DNA of 37,357 nucleotides, taken from positions 1 to 37,357 of IMG/VR virus record IMGVR_UViG_3300047558_000057; one strand, given 5' to 3'. Below, one piece after another: positions 1-6,230 of the stretch. How positions within the stretch are numbered: the first letter of the stretch is position 1; each line of letters starts with the position of its first letter. Below the pieces are notes generated by a model. The model was not told the origin of the DNA and did no database searches. It saw nothing but the letters and a program-made list of their open reading frames with translations. The position numbers and the translations under genes were made by a program. The DNA is from a virus.

Positions 1-127
1 ACTTTGGGATCTGGATACTGAGTTTCACCCAATCGTCCGATCTTTCGTGAGAGCTTGAGGTTGATGAGGCCGTAAGGTTCGCCTTTGCCTTCATAACCAT
101 CCCAGAAGAAGTCGTGCAGATCTCCAA
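1..127. repeat. Exact 127-bp terminal repeat, left copy
   Basis: Bases 1-127 are identical to bases 37231-37357. The repeat lies inside the ribonucleotide reductase coding sequence, which reads straight through when the two ends are joined. This indicates a circular assembly graph or a circularly permuted genome of 37,230 bp. The length 127 equals a common maximum k-mer of short-read assemblers, so an assembly overlap is likelier than a biological direct terminal repeat. That last point is inference. Confidence 0.95.
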
Positions 128-1010
128 TATCGTGACACACGACTGAATTGTTGGACATGGCTCTCCATGACGGGATATTGCCCAAGTCCCATCGCTTAGC
201 AAGTAGATATTCCACATCGTCAGCATCTCCAATAGCAATCTGAGCACTACGACGTACGTTACCTGCCACGACAACAGCACCGATAATGTTCATGATGTCC
301 AAGCAGTCAACAGGACGAAGCTGCTTACCCGCACGTTTCTCCAAGACCTTACTGATCTGCTCAATACCCCATACCAAGTCCTCTGGGCCTGAAGCAGTAC
401 CGCCAAAGCCTTTGATCGGGGCACCTTTAGAACGAATCAGTTGTGTCGAGTAGCTGAAAGTCTGTTTACCTGAGTTGTGAGCCAAGAAAGCAGCTTTGAG
501 CGTCTTACCAAGAAGAGCAACCCAACCTTCACGACTGTCAGGAACAATAAAATCAGCCCCGCTATCGCTAGAACGAACAGGACACTTGAAATCAAGATTA
601 ACTGGAGGAAGTTTATTAACATTTTCTTTCTGAATGTTGTAGCCAACGCCTGAGCCAAGCATCAACATATCCATAGCCCAAGTGAAAGGCTCCACAGGCT
701 TATCCACCGTACGGAAAGCACAGTTCTGAAGACTAGAAAGGCCTAGTTTGTCCACGGTATCTGTACCAAGCTGCCACCAGAAACGACCTGCTACAGAGCC
801 TTTAAGACCCAAGAGGTAGTTACGCAGGCGTTGTTCTTCGTCCTTAGTAAATCCACACTTGAGCTGCTCATCACAGGCCTTGATAACACGTTCAACGGTA
901 TCAGGAAACTCTTCTGTAGGACTGTTGATGTCGTTCTCGTTCAAGCGACGAGCATAGGTACGTTTATATGTCAAGTAACCTACTGAAGACCAAGGTGTTA
1001 AAGTTGTCAT
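1..1010 (-). CDS. nrdJ: Class II ribonucleoside-triphosphate reductase, N-terminal part (continues across the circular junction)
   Basis: I translated this part by hand from the ATG at 1010. It gives 336 residues running off the window edge and continuing in frame at 37230. The joined gene would encode 637 residues ending at 36327. Visible features are an early cysteine in 'LQNCAF', the glycine-rich 'GSGVGYN', 'ASGPEDL', and a core segment containing 'RPVDCLDIMN' and 'AGNVRRSAQI'. These belong to the adenosylcobalamin-dependent, monomeric RTPR-type enzyme, which makes deoxyribonucleotides from NTPs. No small NrdB subunit or NrdG activase was seen, which fits class II. The Shine-Dalgarno is weak (GAAAGA). 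A strong promoter (1047-1075) lies directly upstream, inside the end of the preceding gene. The glutaredoxin gene follows the C-terminal part and may supply electrons. Confidence 0.93.
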   Translation of the reverse strand, partial: MTTLTPWSSVGYLTYKRTYARRLNENDINSPTEEFPDTVERVIKACDEQLKCGFTKDEEQRLRNYLLGLKGSVAGRFWWQLGTDTVDKLGLSSLQNCAFRTVDKPVEPFTWAMDMLMLGSGVGYNIQKENVNKLPPVNLDFKCPVRSSDSGADFIVPDSREGWVALLGKTLKAAFLAHNSGKQTFSYSTQLIRSKGAPIKGFGGTASGPEDLVWGIEQISKVLEKRAGKQLRPVDCLDIMNIIGAVVVAGNVRRSAQIAIGDADDVEYLLAKRWDLGNIPSWRAMSNNSVVCHDIGDLHDFFWDGYEGKGEPYGLINLKLSRKIGRLGETQYPDPK

Positions 1011-1046
1011 TTTTTCTTTCATTGTTGTTAATTTTGAAGGGCAGGT

Positions 1047-1075
1047 ATTTTAGTACGCTTCGATCATTTTGTCAA
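1047..1075 (-). promoter_or_regulatory. Sigma-70-type promoter driving nrdJ
   Basis: On the minus strand TTGACA (1070-1075) is separated by exactly 17 bases from TAAAAT (1047-1052). The start of transcription would be near 1040, about 30 bases before the nrdJ ATG. The promoter occupies the last codons and stop of the upstream DUF3310 gene. A perfect -35, ideal spacing and a 5/6 match in the -10 make this one of the best promoters in the window. Confidence 0.75.
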
Positions 1076-1403
1076 GATACCAACGAGCCTTTTTGAGATC
1101 TTCTACACCATTTTTGTCCATGAAGCGCATTAAGTACTGCATAAGTTGTACATAATCTGATTCAAAAAGAGAAGCTTCTTTGTAATGAGGTGTCATTCCT
1201 TTACTTTCGTCTTGGACTTTCTTCAATAGACGTTCAATTACATCACGTACTTCAATACCTTTGTTTTCAAAGAGCATGTAGTGCTTTGGTTTACTAATCA
1301 CATTGTACAAGTCTGAAGCTGTCGTACCGTTAAATCGCTGTTCATCAGGGATATTCAAAGAAGCCATATATTCCTCAATCTGTTTTACTGTTGGTTTGTC
1401 CAT
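1050..1403 (-). CDS. DUF3310 family protein
   Basis: The protein has 117 residues. An upstream in-frame start at 1457 exists, but the ATG at 1403 has a good site (GGAAAGAAAGT-ATG), so I chose it. The 'KPKHY...GIEVRDVIERLL' and 'YLMRFMDKNGVEDLKKARWYLDKMI' pattern is typical of DUF3310, a small helical family common in phage nucleotide-metabolism clusters and sometimes annotated as nucleotide-kinase-like. A catalytic role has not been established for it. The gene overlaps the 3' end of the metallophosphoesterase gene (1375-1403), and its own end contains the nrdJ promoter. The position between ThyX and RNR supports a link to nucleotide supply, but this is context only. Confidence 0.8.
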   Translation of the reverse strand: MDKPTVKQIEEYMASLNIPDEQRFNGTTASDLYNVISKPKHYMLFENKGIEVRDVIERLLKKVQDESKGMTPHYKEASLFESDYVQLMQYLMRFMDKNGVEDLKKARWYLDKMIEAY

Positions 1404-2154
1404 ACTTTCTTTCCAAATATTCGATTGATAAAAAAAGTTCATCAAAGTGCCCGTCATCTACTTCGTTCATGATGAGAAGACCACGCCAATGACGATTGCT
1501 TAGCTGATCCATGTAATCTTCATCATGGAGGTAATAGCTACCAGCCACAATAGCACAGATAGGTTTACCGTCAGCACGTTTACCATAAGCGACTTGCTTA
1601 CCTTGCTGATGGCCAGCCACGCATGACATATGTAACTTGCTAATAATGGCGGCAGGAGAAGCAGCGGGGCGTCCCATAGCACCAACAGGCCAATAGTGAC
1701 TGAAACCAACACCATTGATAAAAACAGGATGTAAGAATTCATGTACTTCCCAATCTTTCAAGTCAAGGTCATCATAGGTCAATAGTCCCTCAAGCATAGG
1801 ATTGTTGTTAACAGCCCTAGTGAGTCGATTCTCATGGTTTCCCTTCAAAAAGACCATACGAGGCTTATAAGGCTTATGCTTGGACTTCTTCTGAGTATCC
1901 TGAAGCTCTTTGAGAGGCTTTAAGAGCACTTCCATGCCCTTATTACCAGCCTCTACATCAGCTAGGTAGCGTTTACCTTCAAAGTACTTGCTACCAGCCT
2001 TGTCGTGACTACTGAGACTAGGAAAGTCCCAGTGATCTCCTAAGTGAACCACCACATCAGGGCGGTATTCACAGATAGCTTTACCAGCCCAAGTCAGATG
2101 GTCTTGTGGAGCATCGGGTTTGCACTGAGTATCTGGGATACATAGGATTCTCAT
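1375..2154 (-). CDS. Calcineurin-like metallophosphoesterase
   Basis: The protein has 259 residues. It shows the ordered metal-binding motifs of the superfamily: 'IPDTQ' near residue 6 (D-x-H variant with Gln), 'HLGDHWDF' (GDxxD) near 37, 'LKGNHENR' (GNHE) near 105, and 'AGHQQG' (GHxxx) near 182. These residues hold two metal ions and cleave phosphomono- or diesters. Phage members include nucleic-acid and protein phosphatases, and the substrate here cannot be told. The start overlaps the upstream gene by 4 bases (2151-2154), a usual coupling in this operon. The replacement of the first His by Gln is seen in other phage members and need not abolish activity. Confidence 0.88.
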   Translation of the reverse strand: MRILCIPDTQCKPDAPQDHLTWAGKAICEYRPDVVVHLGDHWDFPSLSSHDKAGSKYFEGKRYLADVEAGNKGMEVLLKPLKELQDTQKKSKHKPYKPRMVFLKGNHENRLTRAVNNNPMLEGLLTYDDLDLKDWEVHEFLHPVFINGVGFSHYWPVGAMGRPAASPAAIISKLHMSCVAGHQQGKQVAYGKRADGKPICAIVAGSYYLHDEDYMDQLSNRHWRGLLIMNEVDDGHFDELFLSIEYLERKYGQTNSKTD

Positions 2155-2675
2155 TTGAACACGCTCTTTTCTGGGTTATCTCCCCAACTACCAGACAAGT
2201 AAAGCTCAGGAAAGGCTAAGAGGATCTGTTGGAGACGCTCATCATTCAAGCAGCGACCATAGCCGGGGAAAGGCTTGCCTTCGTGGTCAGTGTCATTTAA
2301 GGGGAAGTTAACTGAGTAGTAAACCTGCTCTTTGATGTTGTAACCATAATGGGCTTCCATAGCATCTAGAACACGGTCCAAGACTTCCATCCAAGTGCCT
2401 TCATGAGGCTCAACAAGGACTGTATGAATAGGCTTTACTGTCTCGTTGTGTTCATTGATCCACTCAGGTGTGTACATCTCAAAAGCCCAATAATCATCCT
2501 CGTAAAGTGTAAGGTCTTCTTCTACAAATGCGGTAGGCTTAGTCAGCAGTGAGTTAATTTTCTCAGCGCAGCGCTCAATCTGTTCATTGAAGAACATTTT
2601 AGTTTTCTCAAACATGGTTGGTTCCTTTTCAGTTGGTTTATTTACAATCAATTTAAAGTAATCCTCAAGTGTCAT
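2151..2675 (-). CDS. Hypothetical acidic protein
   Basis: The protein has 174 residues from the ATG at 2675, which has a strong GGAGAG site. An upstream in-frame start at 2747 lacks one and would overlap the neighbour more. A second ATG at 2615, also with a fair site (AAGGAA), could give a shorter 154-residue form. The sequence is rich in Glu, Tyr and Trp with no transmembrane segment. I do not recognise a family. It lies between ThyX and the phosphoesterase with short overlaps at both ends, so it is part of the nucleotide and DNA-processing operon. Confidence 0.75.
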   Translation of the reverse strand: MTLEDYFKLIVNKPTEKEPTMFEKTKMFFNEQIERCAEKINSLLTKPTAFVEEDLTLYEDDYWAFEMYTPEWINEHNETVKPIHTVLVEPHEGTWMEVLDRVLDAMEAHYGYNIKEQVYYSVNFPLNDTDHEGKPFPGYGRCLNDERLQQILLAFPELYLSGSWGDNPEKSVFK

Positions 2676-2868
2676 AGAACTCTCCGTCCATTGGGTGATA
2701 TACAACATAAGCAGTCTCAAAGATTCCGTTACCGTAGTCCTTAACAACTGGTGCTGTCTCTATCATTCTACACCCTAATCGAGGATGGTCAATTACGTAC
2801 ACTTTGTACCCCTTAGTCCAATCAGGGATGAACATAGGAGGTTTATAGTGAACTATCAGCTTTGCCAT
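2665..2868 (-). CDS. Hypothetical small protein
   Basis: The protein has 67 residues, is basic at the N-terminus, and is rich in Tyr, Val and Pro ('YKPPMFIPDW'). Its start overlaps the end of thyX by 26 bases, and its end overlaps the next gene by 11 bases. It has no cysteine pair, membrane segment or known motif that I can see. Tight packing between two good genes is the main evidence that it is real. Confidence 0.65.
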   Translation of the reverse strand: MAKLIVHYKPPMFIPDWTKGYKVYVIDHPRLGCRMIETAPVVKDYGNGIFETAYVVYHPMDGEFYDT

Positions 2869-3514
2869 CGTTGAAAGCCTCCATGACGTTAGGGAAGTGT
2901 TCTTCTAAGATCTTAGCACACTGAATGGCTACATCACGGTGTTCTTTCTGAGTCGAAGCATCGGTACGAATAGCGACATAATGCAACCAAGAACGTAGAG
3001 TGCCTTGCATATACATCTTGGAGACAGTCAAGCCTTCAGGAAGGAATACACGAGCACACTCTTTAGCGATACCTTTATCCAAGGCTGCTGAGTACAGGAA
3101 CTTAGCTTCATTAACAAGACGACGCTGAGCACCTTCAAACCAGTTCTGTAAGCTGATGTCATCAGTGTACAAGCTGTTCTGACGGTTCTTTTCGTCCTGC
3201 ATACGAGCTTGAGAGTCCTGAATGAACCCTTCAGAGACTGCATATCGCTGTGAAAATTCTTGGAAGCTAAAGCTACGGTGACGTAAGATCTGACGAGCTA
3301 TATCACGAGTAGTTTCAATCTCCATGCACACATTGACCATCTCATACGGGCTCCAATGCTTGTTCTTAATGAGATACTTAAGGAGCTTTGGTGCAGAATC
3401 TACATTGTCCTGATTCGCAGGATTGCTCACCCGTGCCATCTTTGCAACTAGCTTCTCTGCCTCCGGTGTTACCCACACTAGACTTACTCGACACCGCTTC
3501 GCTTGTTGGCTCAT
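2843..3514 (-). CDS. thyX: Flavin-dependent thymidylate synthase
   Basis: The protein has 223 residues, the usual size of ThyX. The signature 'RHRSFSFQEFSQRYAV' around residues 78-93 matches the RHRxxSxxExSxRY motif that binds FAD and dUMP. 'SPYEMVNVCMEIET' precedes it and 'LRSWLHYVAIRTDASTQKEHR' supplies the C-terminal catalytic and binding residues. The enzyme methylates dUMP to dTMP using methylene-tetrahydrofolate and NADPH. The ribosome site GAAGAAGGGAAAC lies inside the upstream reading frame, because 137 bases of the two genes overlap. With the class II RNR and glutaredoxin it forms a dNTP supply module. Confidence 0.96.
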   Translation of the reverse strand: MSQQAKRCRVSLVWVTPEAEKLVAKMARVSNPANQDNVDSAPKLLKYLIKNKHWSPYEMVNVCMEIETTRDIARQILRHRSFSFQEFSQRYAVSEGFIQDSQARMQDEKNRQNSLYTDDISLQNWFEGAQRRLVNEAKFLYSAALDKGIAKECARVFLPEGLTVSKMYMQGTLRSWLHYVAIRTDASTQKEHRDVAIQCAKILEEHFPNVMEAFNDGKADSSL

Positions 3515-3653
3515 ATTGTTTCCCTTCTTCGATTGCTTTCTTTAACACTTCAATCAAACCTAGATTAACTAAGGCTTGAACCTCTAGAGGAGATAGACTC
3601 AGATCAAATTCTGCGCTACCATCCTCATTTTCCTTCTGTAATGTAACTTCCAT
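3378..3653 (-). CDS. Hypothetical protein overlapping thyX
   Basis: The protein has 91 residues from the ATG at 3653 (upstream GGAT); a longer version would start at 3731. The N-terminal half has a conserved-looking core ('SPLEVQALVNLGLIEVLKKAIEEGK'-like, helical). The last 45 residues, encoded in the region shared with thyX, are Ser/Gly/Cys-rich with several cysteines. The 137-base out-of-frame overlap is unusually long for this operon. Either the tail is a real dual-coding stretch, or the gene has lost an earlier stop. The family is not recognised. Confidence 0.6.
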   Translation of the reverse strand: MEVTLQKENEDGSAEFDLSLSPLEVQALVNLGLIEVLKKAIEEGKQYEPTSEAVSSKSSVGNTGGREASCKDGTGEQSCESGQCRFCTKAP

Positions 3654-4080
3654 CTGAAATCCTGTTACGTCGTTCTTTGATCCAATGCTCAGGAATCTCT
3701 TTATCAGCAAAAAGAAAGCCGTTCTTCTCACACCAAGCAGCGTATGTGGTACGTGAACCTTTGTTGAGCTTCTGTTTACTGTTAGAGAAGATAAACCTGA
3801 TGTCTAAGTGAGGTTGTTGTCGCTTAATGAGAAGATGTTTCTTCCTATCAGCTACCAAGAATCTACCTTTAGACTCGATGATGATTCCATTCTCAAGCTC
3901 AAAATCCGCTGTGTACTGGTGCTCACTAGCAGGTTGAATGTACTTGATCTTAGTTTCTTCATAAGTGAAGTTAACGCCTCGTGCTCTAAGAGAATCAGCC
4001 AAGTCCTCTTCAAGACCTGAACGATAACCGTTCTTGAGAGCATGAGCTCGTTTCTTACTGATTACTTTTCGAGTTGCCAT
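3625..4080 (-). CDS. Endonuclease I (Holliday-junction resolvase, T7 gp3-like)
   Basis: The protein has 151 residues, close to T7 endonuclease I (149). It has the arrangement of that PD-(D/E)xK enzyme: 'SGLEEDLA' with a conserved Glu near residue 24, then 'YTADFELENGIIIESKGRF' near 56-73 with the D...ExK core. A basic patch and 'YAAWCEKNGFLFADKEIP' follow. The enzyme resolves branched DNA during replication and packaging and can help degrade host DNA. The start ATG at 4080 abuts the stop of the preceding gene at 4080, and the end overlaps the following gene by 29 bases. Confidence 0.92.
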   Translation of the reverse strand: MATRKVISKKRAHALKNGYRSGLEEDLADSLRARGVNFTYEETKIKYIQPASEHQYTADFELENGIIIESKGRFLVADRKKHLLIKRQQPHLDIRFIFSNSKQKLNKGSRTTYAAWCEKNGFLFADKEIPEHWIKERRNRISDGSYITEGK

Positions 4081-4364
4081 TACAACTTAGTTCTTTCATA
4101 CTGATGTAACAACTGACCAAAGGCATCTACAAAGACTTCTTCATGCTGTGTATGCCCCATAGAGAACATAATAGCGTGAACAAGTTCATGGCAGAATGTT
4201 TGTTCAGTAAACACTTTGTTCATCCCTGCACGTAGGAAGATCGTTTGAGTATCACAAGCGCACTTACCATACTCACTCAAGTCTTCTACGTACTTGACGT
4301 TCCACTGACATCCAACGAGGTAGAAACTAGTGGGCACATTTGGTCTGGTGTTCTTCGGAGCCAT
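4080..4364 (-). CDS. Putative small zinc metallopeptidase-like protein
   Basis: The protein has 94 residues. 'FCHELVHAIMF' near residue 58 is an HExxH zinc site, followed about 20 residues later by 'EEVFVDAFGQLLHQ', whose acidic residues could supply the third ligand as in gluzincin or ImmA/SprT-like minimal proteases. The N-terminal half has several short beta-like stretches and two cysteines (KCACD). Similar small HExxH proteins are common in phage replication operons, but their target is unknown. The start overlaps the exonuclease gene by 79 bases. Confidence 0.72.
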   Translation of the reverse strand: MAPKNTRPNVPTSFYLVGCQWNVKYVEDLSEYGKCACDTQTIFLRAGMNKVFTEQTFCHELVHAIMFSMGHTQHEEVFVDAFGQLLHQYERTKL

Positions 4365-5023
4365 AATAAATTTAAATTTTCATCGACACGAAGTTGATTA
4401 CCATCGTAAGCTTTGAGACAAGCGTCATAGTATTCCCTTTCAGTTTTACAATCCTTTAAAAGCTTCTCAGCTTTCTTAGGCCCAATGCCTTTCAAGCCAA
4501 TGATGTTGTCAATACGATCCCCTGTGAGCACCTGAGTGAATAAGTTACGAAGACCTTCTTCCTCAGTAACGTAGTATTCCTCATGCTTCACGAAGTTGTA
4601 ATGCCAACCTGCAACTTGATCTAGGTCTTTGTCAATGGAGACAATCCATCCACCTGTCTTAGTAGCCTCAATAGCCACTGCATCATCAGCTTCTTCACCT
4701 TCTACCAACTCAGCACCTAAGCGTTGTAGATGGTTTCTGATAGCGTCATAATGCACTGGTCTCTTAGCATCCTTACGATTTCCCTTGTAAGGCTCAGTGA
4801 CTGCTATGTCGTTGCGAAAGTTACCTTTACCAGTGATGTACGCTTTGTAGTCATCACACTGTAAATCACGATACACAATCTCATTGACTAAAGAAGTCAC
4901 ACGAGCCAAACAGATATTCTCTTCTACGTCCTCAGAGGCAAACCCAATTTTGTACACCAAAATGTCCGCATCAAGTATTGCCAACCGAGGTTTAGAAGGA
5001 AACTCTTTAGAGGGCGTCGTCAT
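4286..5023 (-). CDS. 5'-3' exonuclease (flap endonuclease family, T7 gp6-like)
   Basis: The protein has 245 residues. It has the acidic metal-binding set of the FEN/PIN-like family: 'AILDADILVYKIGF' at 16-28, 'EGEEADDAVAIEA' near 110, 'SIDKDLDQVAG' near 130, then 'TGDRIDNIIGLKGIGPKKAE' near 169 with the helix-three-turn-helix that binds the DNA backbone. It would remove RNA primers and resect host or phage DNA. It overlaps SSB (upstream) by 17 bases and the HExxH protein (downstream) by 79 bases. The C-terminus 'LNLLWLRRTPDQMC' is typical of phage members, so the long overlap is real coding sequence. Confidence 0.93.
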   Translation of the reverse strand: MTTPSKEFPSKPRLAILDADILVYKIGFASEDVEENICLARVTSLVNEIVYRDLQCDDYKAYITGKGNFRNDIAVTEPYKGNRKDAKRPVHYDAIRNHLQRLGAELVEGEEADDAVAIEATKTGGWIVSIDKDLDQVAGWHYNFVKHEEYYVTEEEGLRNLFTQVLTGDRIDNIIGLKGIGPKKAEKLLKDCKTEREYYDACLKAYDGNQLRVDENLNLLWLRRTPDQMCPLVSTSLDVSGTSST

Positions 5024-5423
5024 CAGCCGTGGAAGCCTCAGGCACGTAAGTCTTCACTTCAGTGACCATAACAGTCTTGATCGAAGGAGCATTACCGTGC
5101 TTAGCTGACATACGGTGTGTGTATGAGCCTACAATAGCCACACACTTAGAACCGTTACCGAGAGCTTCGATAGGCACTTCTTTGAGTGTATCGTCTGTAG
5201 GTTTGAACAAGTACTTGCTCTTAGCGACAATGAAGTTACCCATTGAATCCTTGTGCTTCACTTTGATACCCAAGCTAGTGAGCTTAGCTGCATCGTCATC
5301 GCTAATGTTACCGATAGTGCATTCATAACGGTCATTGTCTGTGTTGAATGCTTTGTTGAATTCAGCCATCCACTTTGACCAAAACAATTCACCAGAGATA
5401 CGAACGGGTTTGAGATCTGACAT
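5007..5423 (-). CDS. Single-stranded DNA-binding protein, T7 gp2.5-like
   Basis: The protein has 138 residues. It has alternating beta-rich segments with basic and aromatic residues, and an acidic C-terminal tail ending 'STADDDAL', the hallmark by which phage SSBs contact polymerase and helicase. The N-terminus 'MSDLKPVRISGELFWSKWM' and its position between exonuclease and DNA polymerase match T7-like SSBs. The ribosome site is strong (AAAAGGAAAAG) and is preceded by a small GGCGAAAGCC hairpin. The assignment rests on the tail, size and synteny rather than on a catalytic motif. Confidence 0.8.
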   Translation of the reverse strand: MSDLKPVRISGELFWSKWMAEFNKAFNTDNDRYECTIGNISDDDAAKLTSLGIKVKHKDSMGNFIVAKSKYLFKPTDDTLKEVPIEALGNGSKCVAIVGSYTHRMSAKHGNAPSIKTVMVTEVKTYVPEASTADDDAL

Positions 5424-5554
5424 TTTCTTTTCCTTTTAGGATTGGGCTTTCGCCTCGTTGATTAAAATGTACGTCTCTCCGTACTGTCACTGAGTGTCTA
5501 ACCAAGAAGAACCCCATAGCAGTCAAGGCCGTTTGTCACTGAAGGTATGATAAG
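5424..5554 (-). promoter_or_regulatory. Leader region upstream of ssb
   Basis: This 131-base non-coding stretch precedes ssb. On the plus strand it holds TGTCACTGA at 5485-5493 and again at 5534-5542 (49 bases apart), and a GTACG-TCTCTC-CGTAC stem loop just left of the first copy. A GGCGAAAGCC (GNRA-type tetraloop) hairpin lies shortly before the ssb ribosome site. No convincing sigma-70 promoter was found inside it; ssb is probably read from the promoter at 6199-6227. The repeats and hairpins may set ssb translation or message stability. That is inference. Confidence 0.4.
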
Positions 5555-5740
5555 TTACTGCAAATAACTACCCTCATGTTTCGCTATGTCCTGTGCTTGC
5601 TCTTCGATGAACTCTAGAGCTGACTGAAGAATCAAGTATACATCAAGAAGATCAAGATCTGCTGAGTGATGTATCATAAAACTTTCATCGCTGATGTTCA
5701 TCAAGATTTGATGTGTTACATCGTCTTTCTTATCAATCAT
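5555..5740 (-). CDS. Hypothetical small acidic protein
   Basis: The protein has 61 residues from the ATG at 5740, which follows the HNH stop codon (5742-5744) by one base. An earlier in-frame start at 5785 lies inside the HNH gene. The sequence is helical and acidic, with many His and Asp residues ('HHSADLDLLDVYLILQSALEFIEEQAQDIAKH'-like, described not quoted in full elsewhere). No family is recognised. Immediate adjacency to the HNH gene suggests either translational coupling or that the two moved together. Confidence 0.6.
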   Translation of the reverse strand: MIDKKDDVTHQILMNISDESFMIHHSADLDLLDVYLILQSALEFIEEQAQDIAKHEGSYLQ

Positions 5741-5741
5741 T

Positions 5742-6179
5742 CTACTTGTATTCCTCAATGTAATTCGCTGCTTTCCGTAAGACATCAGGATTATCTTGAA
5801 AAAGTCCTAAAGCTCTGTTGCAATTATGACACAAAAGCCTCCGAACTTTTCCTGTATCGTGACAATGATCTACAACAAGGTTTTTCTTAGCGTTGGGGTT
5901 CATCTTAAAACCCTCAGTCTCGCAAAGATAGCACTTGTCATCTTGCTCTTCATACATCTGTTTTACATTGTTGTAGTCAGTATTGTAATTCCTTTTTAAA
6001 TAACGGTTGTTCAGTCCGACATCCGCACATTCTTGCGAACAATACAGATGTGATGGAGCCTTTGGCTTGAACAGTTCCCCGCAGCATCTACAAGGCTTCT
6101 CTTTGAAGTAGCCTTGAGGATACTTAGATGGGTCTGCTGTCTGATCTACTTGCTTTTTATTACCGTTTCCAATTTGCAT
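5742..6179 (-). CDS. HNH homing-type endonuclease, endonuclease VII-like
   Basis: The protein has 145 residues. Two zinc knuckles bracket it: 'CRCCGELF...YCSQEC' near 33-51 and 'CYLCETEG...CHNCNRALG' near 82-123. The 'VVDHCHDTGKVRRLLCHNC' segment is the catalytic HNH/endonuclease VII core. Free-standing enzymes of this type usually spread by homing into phage genes. It interrupts the otherwise compact polymerase-SSB order, and it has its own promoter (6199-6227) and a very good ribosome site (AAGGAGTTAAG). No matching N-terminal duplication with its neighbours was seen, unlike the copy at 26131. Confidence 0.88.
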   Translation of the reverse strand: MQIGNGNKKQVDQTADPSKYPQGYFKEKPCRCCGELFKPKAPSHLYCSQECADVGLNNRYLKRNYNTDYNNVKQMYEEQDDKCYLCETEGFKMNPNAKKNLVVDHCHDTGKVRRLLCHNCNRALGLFQDNPDVLRKAANYIEEYK

Positions 6180-6198
6180 CTTAACTCCTTAAACCTCG

Positions 6199-6227
6199 AC
6201 TGTACCATAAATGAATGGTAATGTCAA
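6199..6227 (-). promoter_or_regulatory. Sigma-70-type promoter upstream of the HNH/ssb cluster
   Basis: On the minus strand TTGACA (6222-6227) is 17 bases from TACAGT (6199-6204). Transcription would begin near 6192, about 13 bases before the HNH ATG at 6179 and including its AAGGAG site. It begins just after the polymerase stop codon at 6231. It would drive the HNH gene, the 61-residue protein, ssb, the exonuclease and beyond. Confidence 0.68.
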
Positions 6228-6230
6228 GTC

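Noticed and set aside
437-658. 73-codon minus-strand ORF inside the RNR gene
   Set aside because: It is in another frame of a well-supported enzyme gene and has no ribosome site; its hydrophobic product is a shadow.
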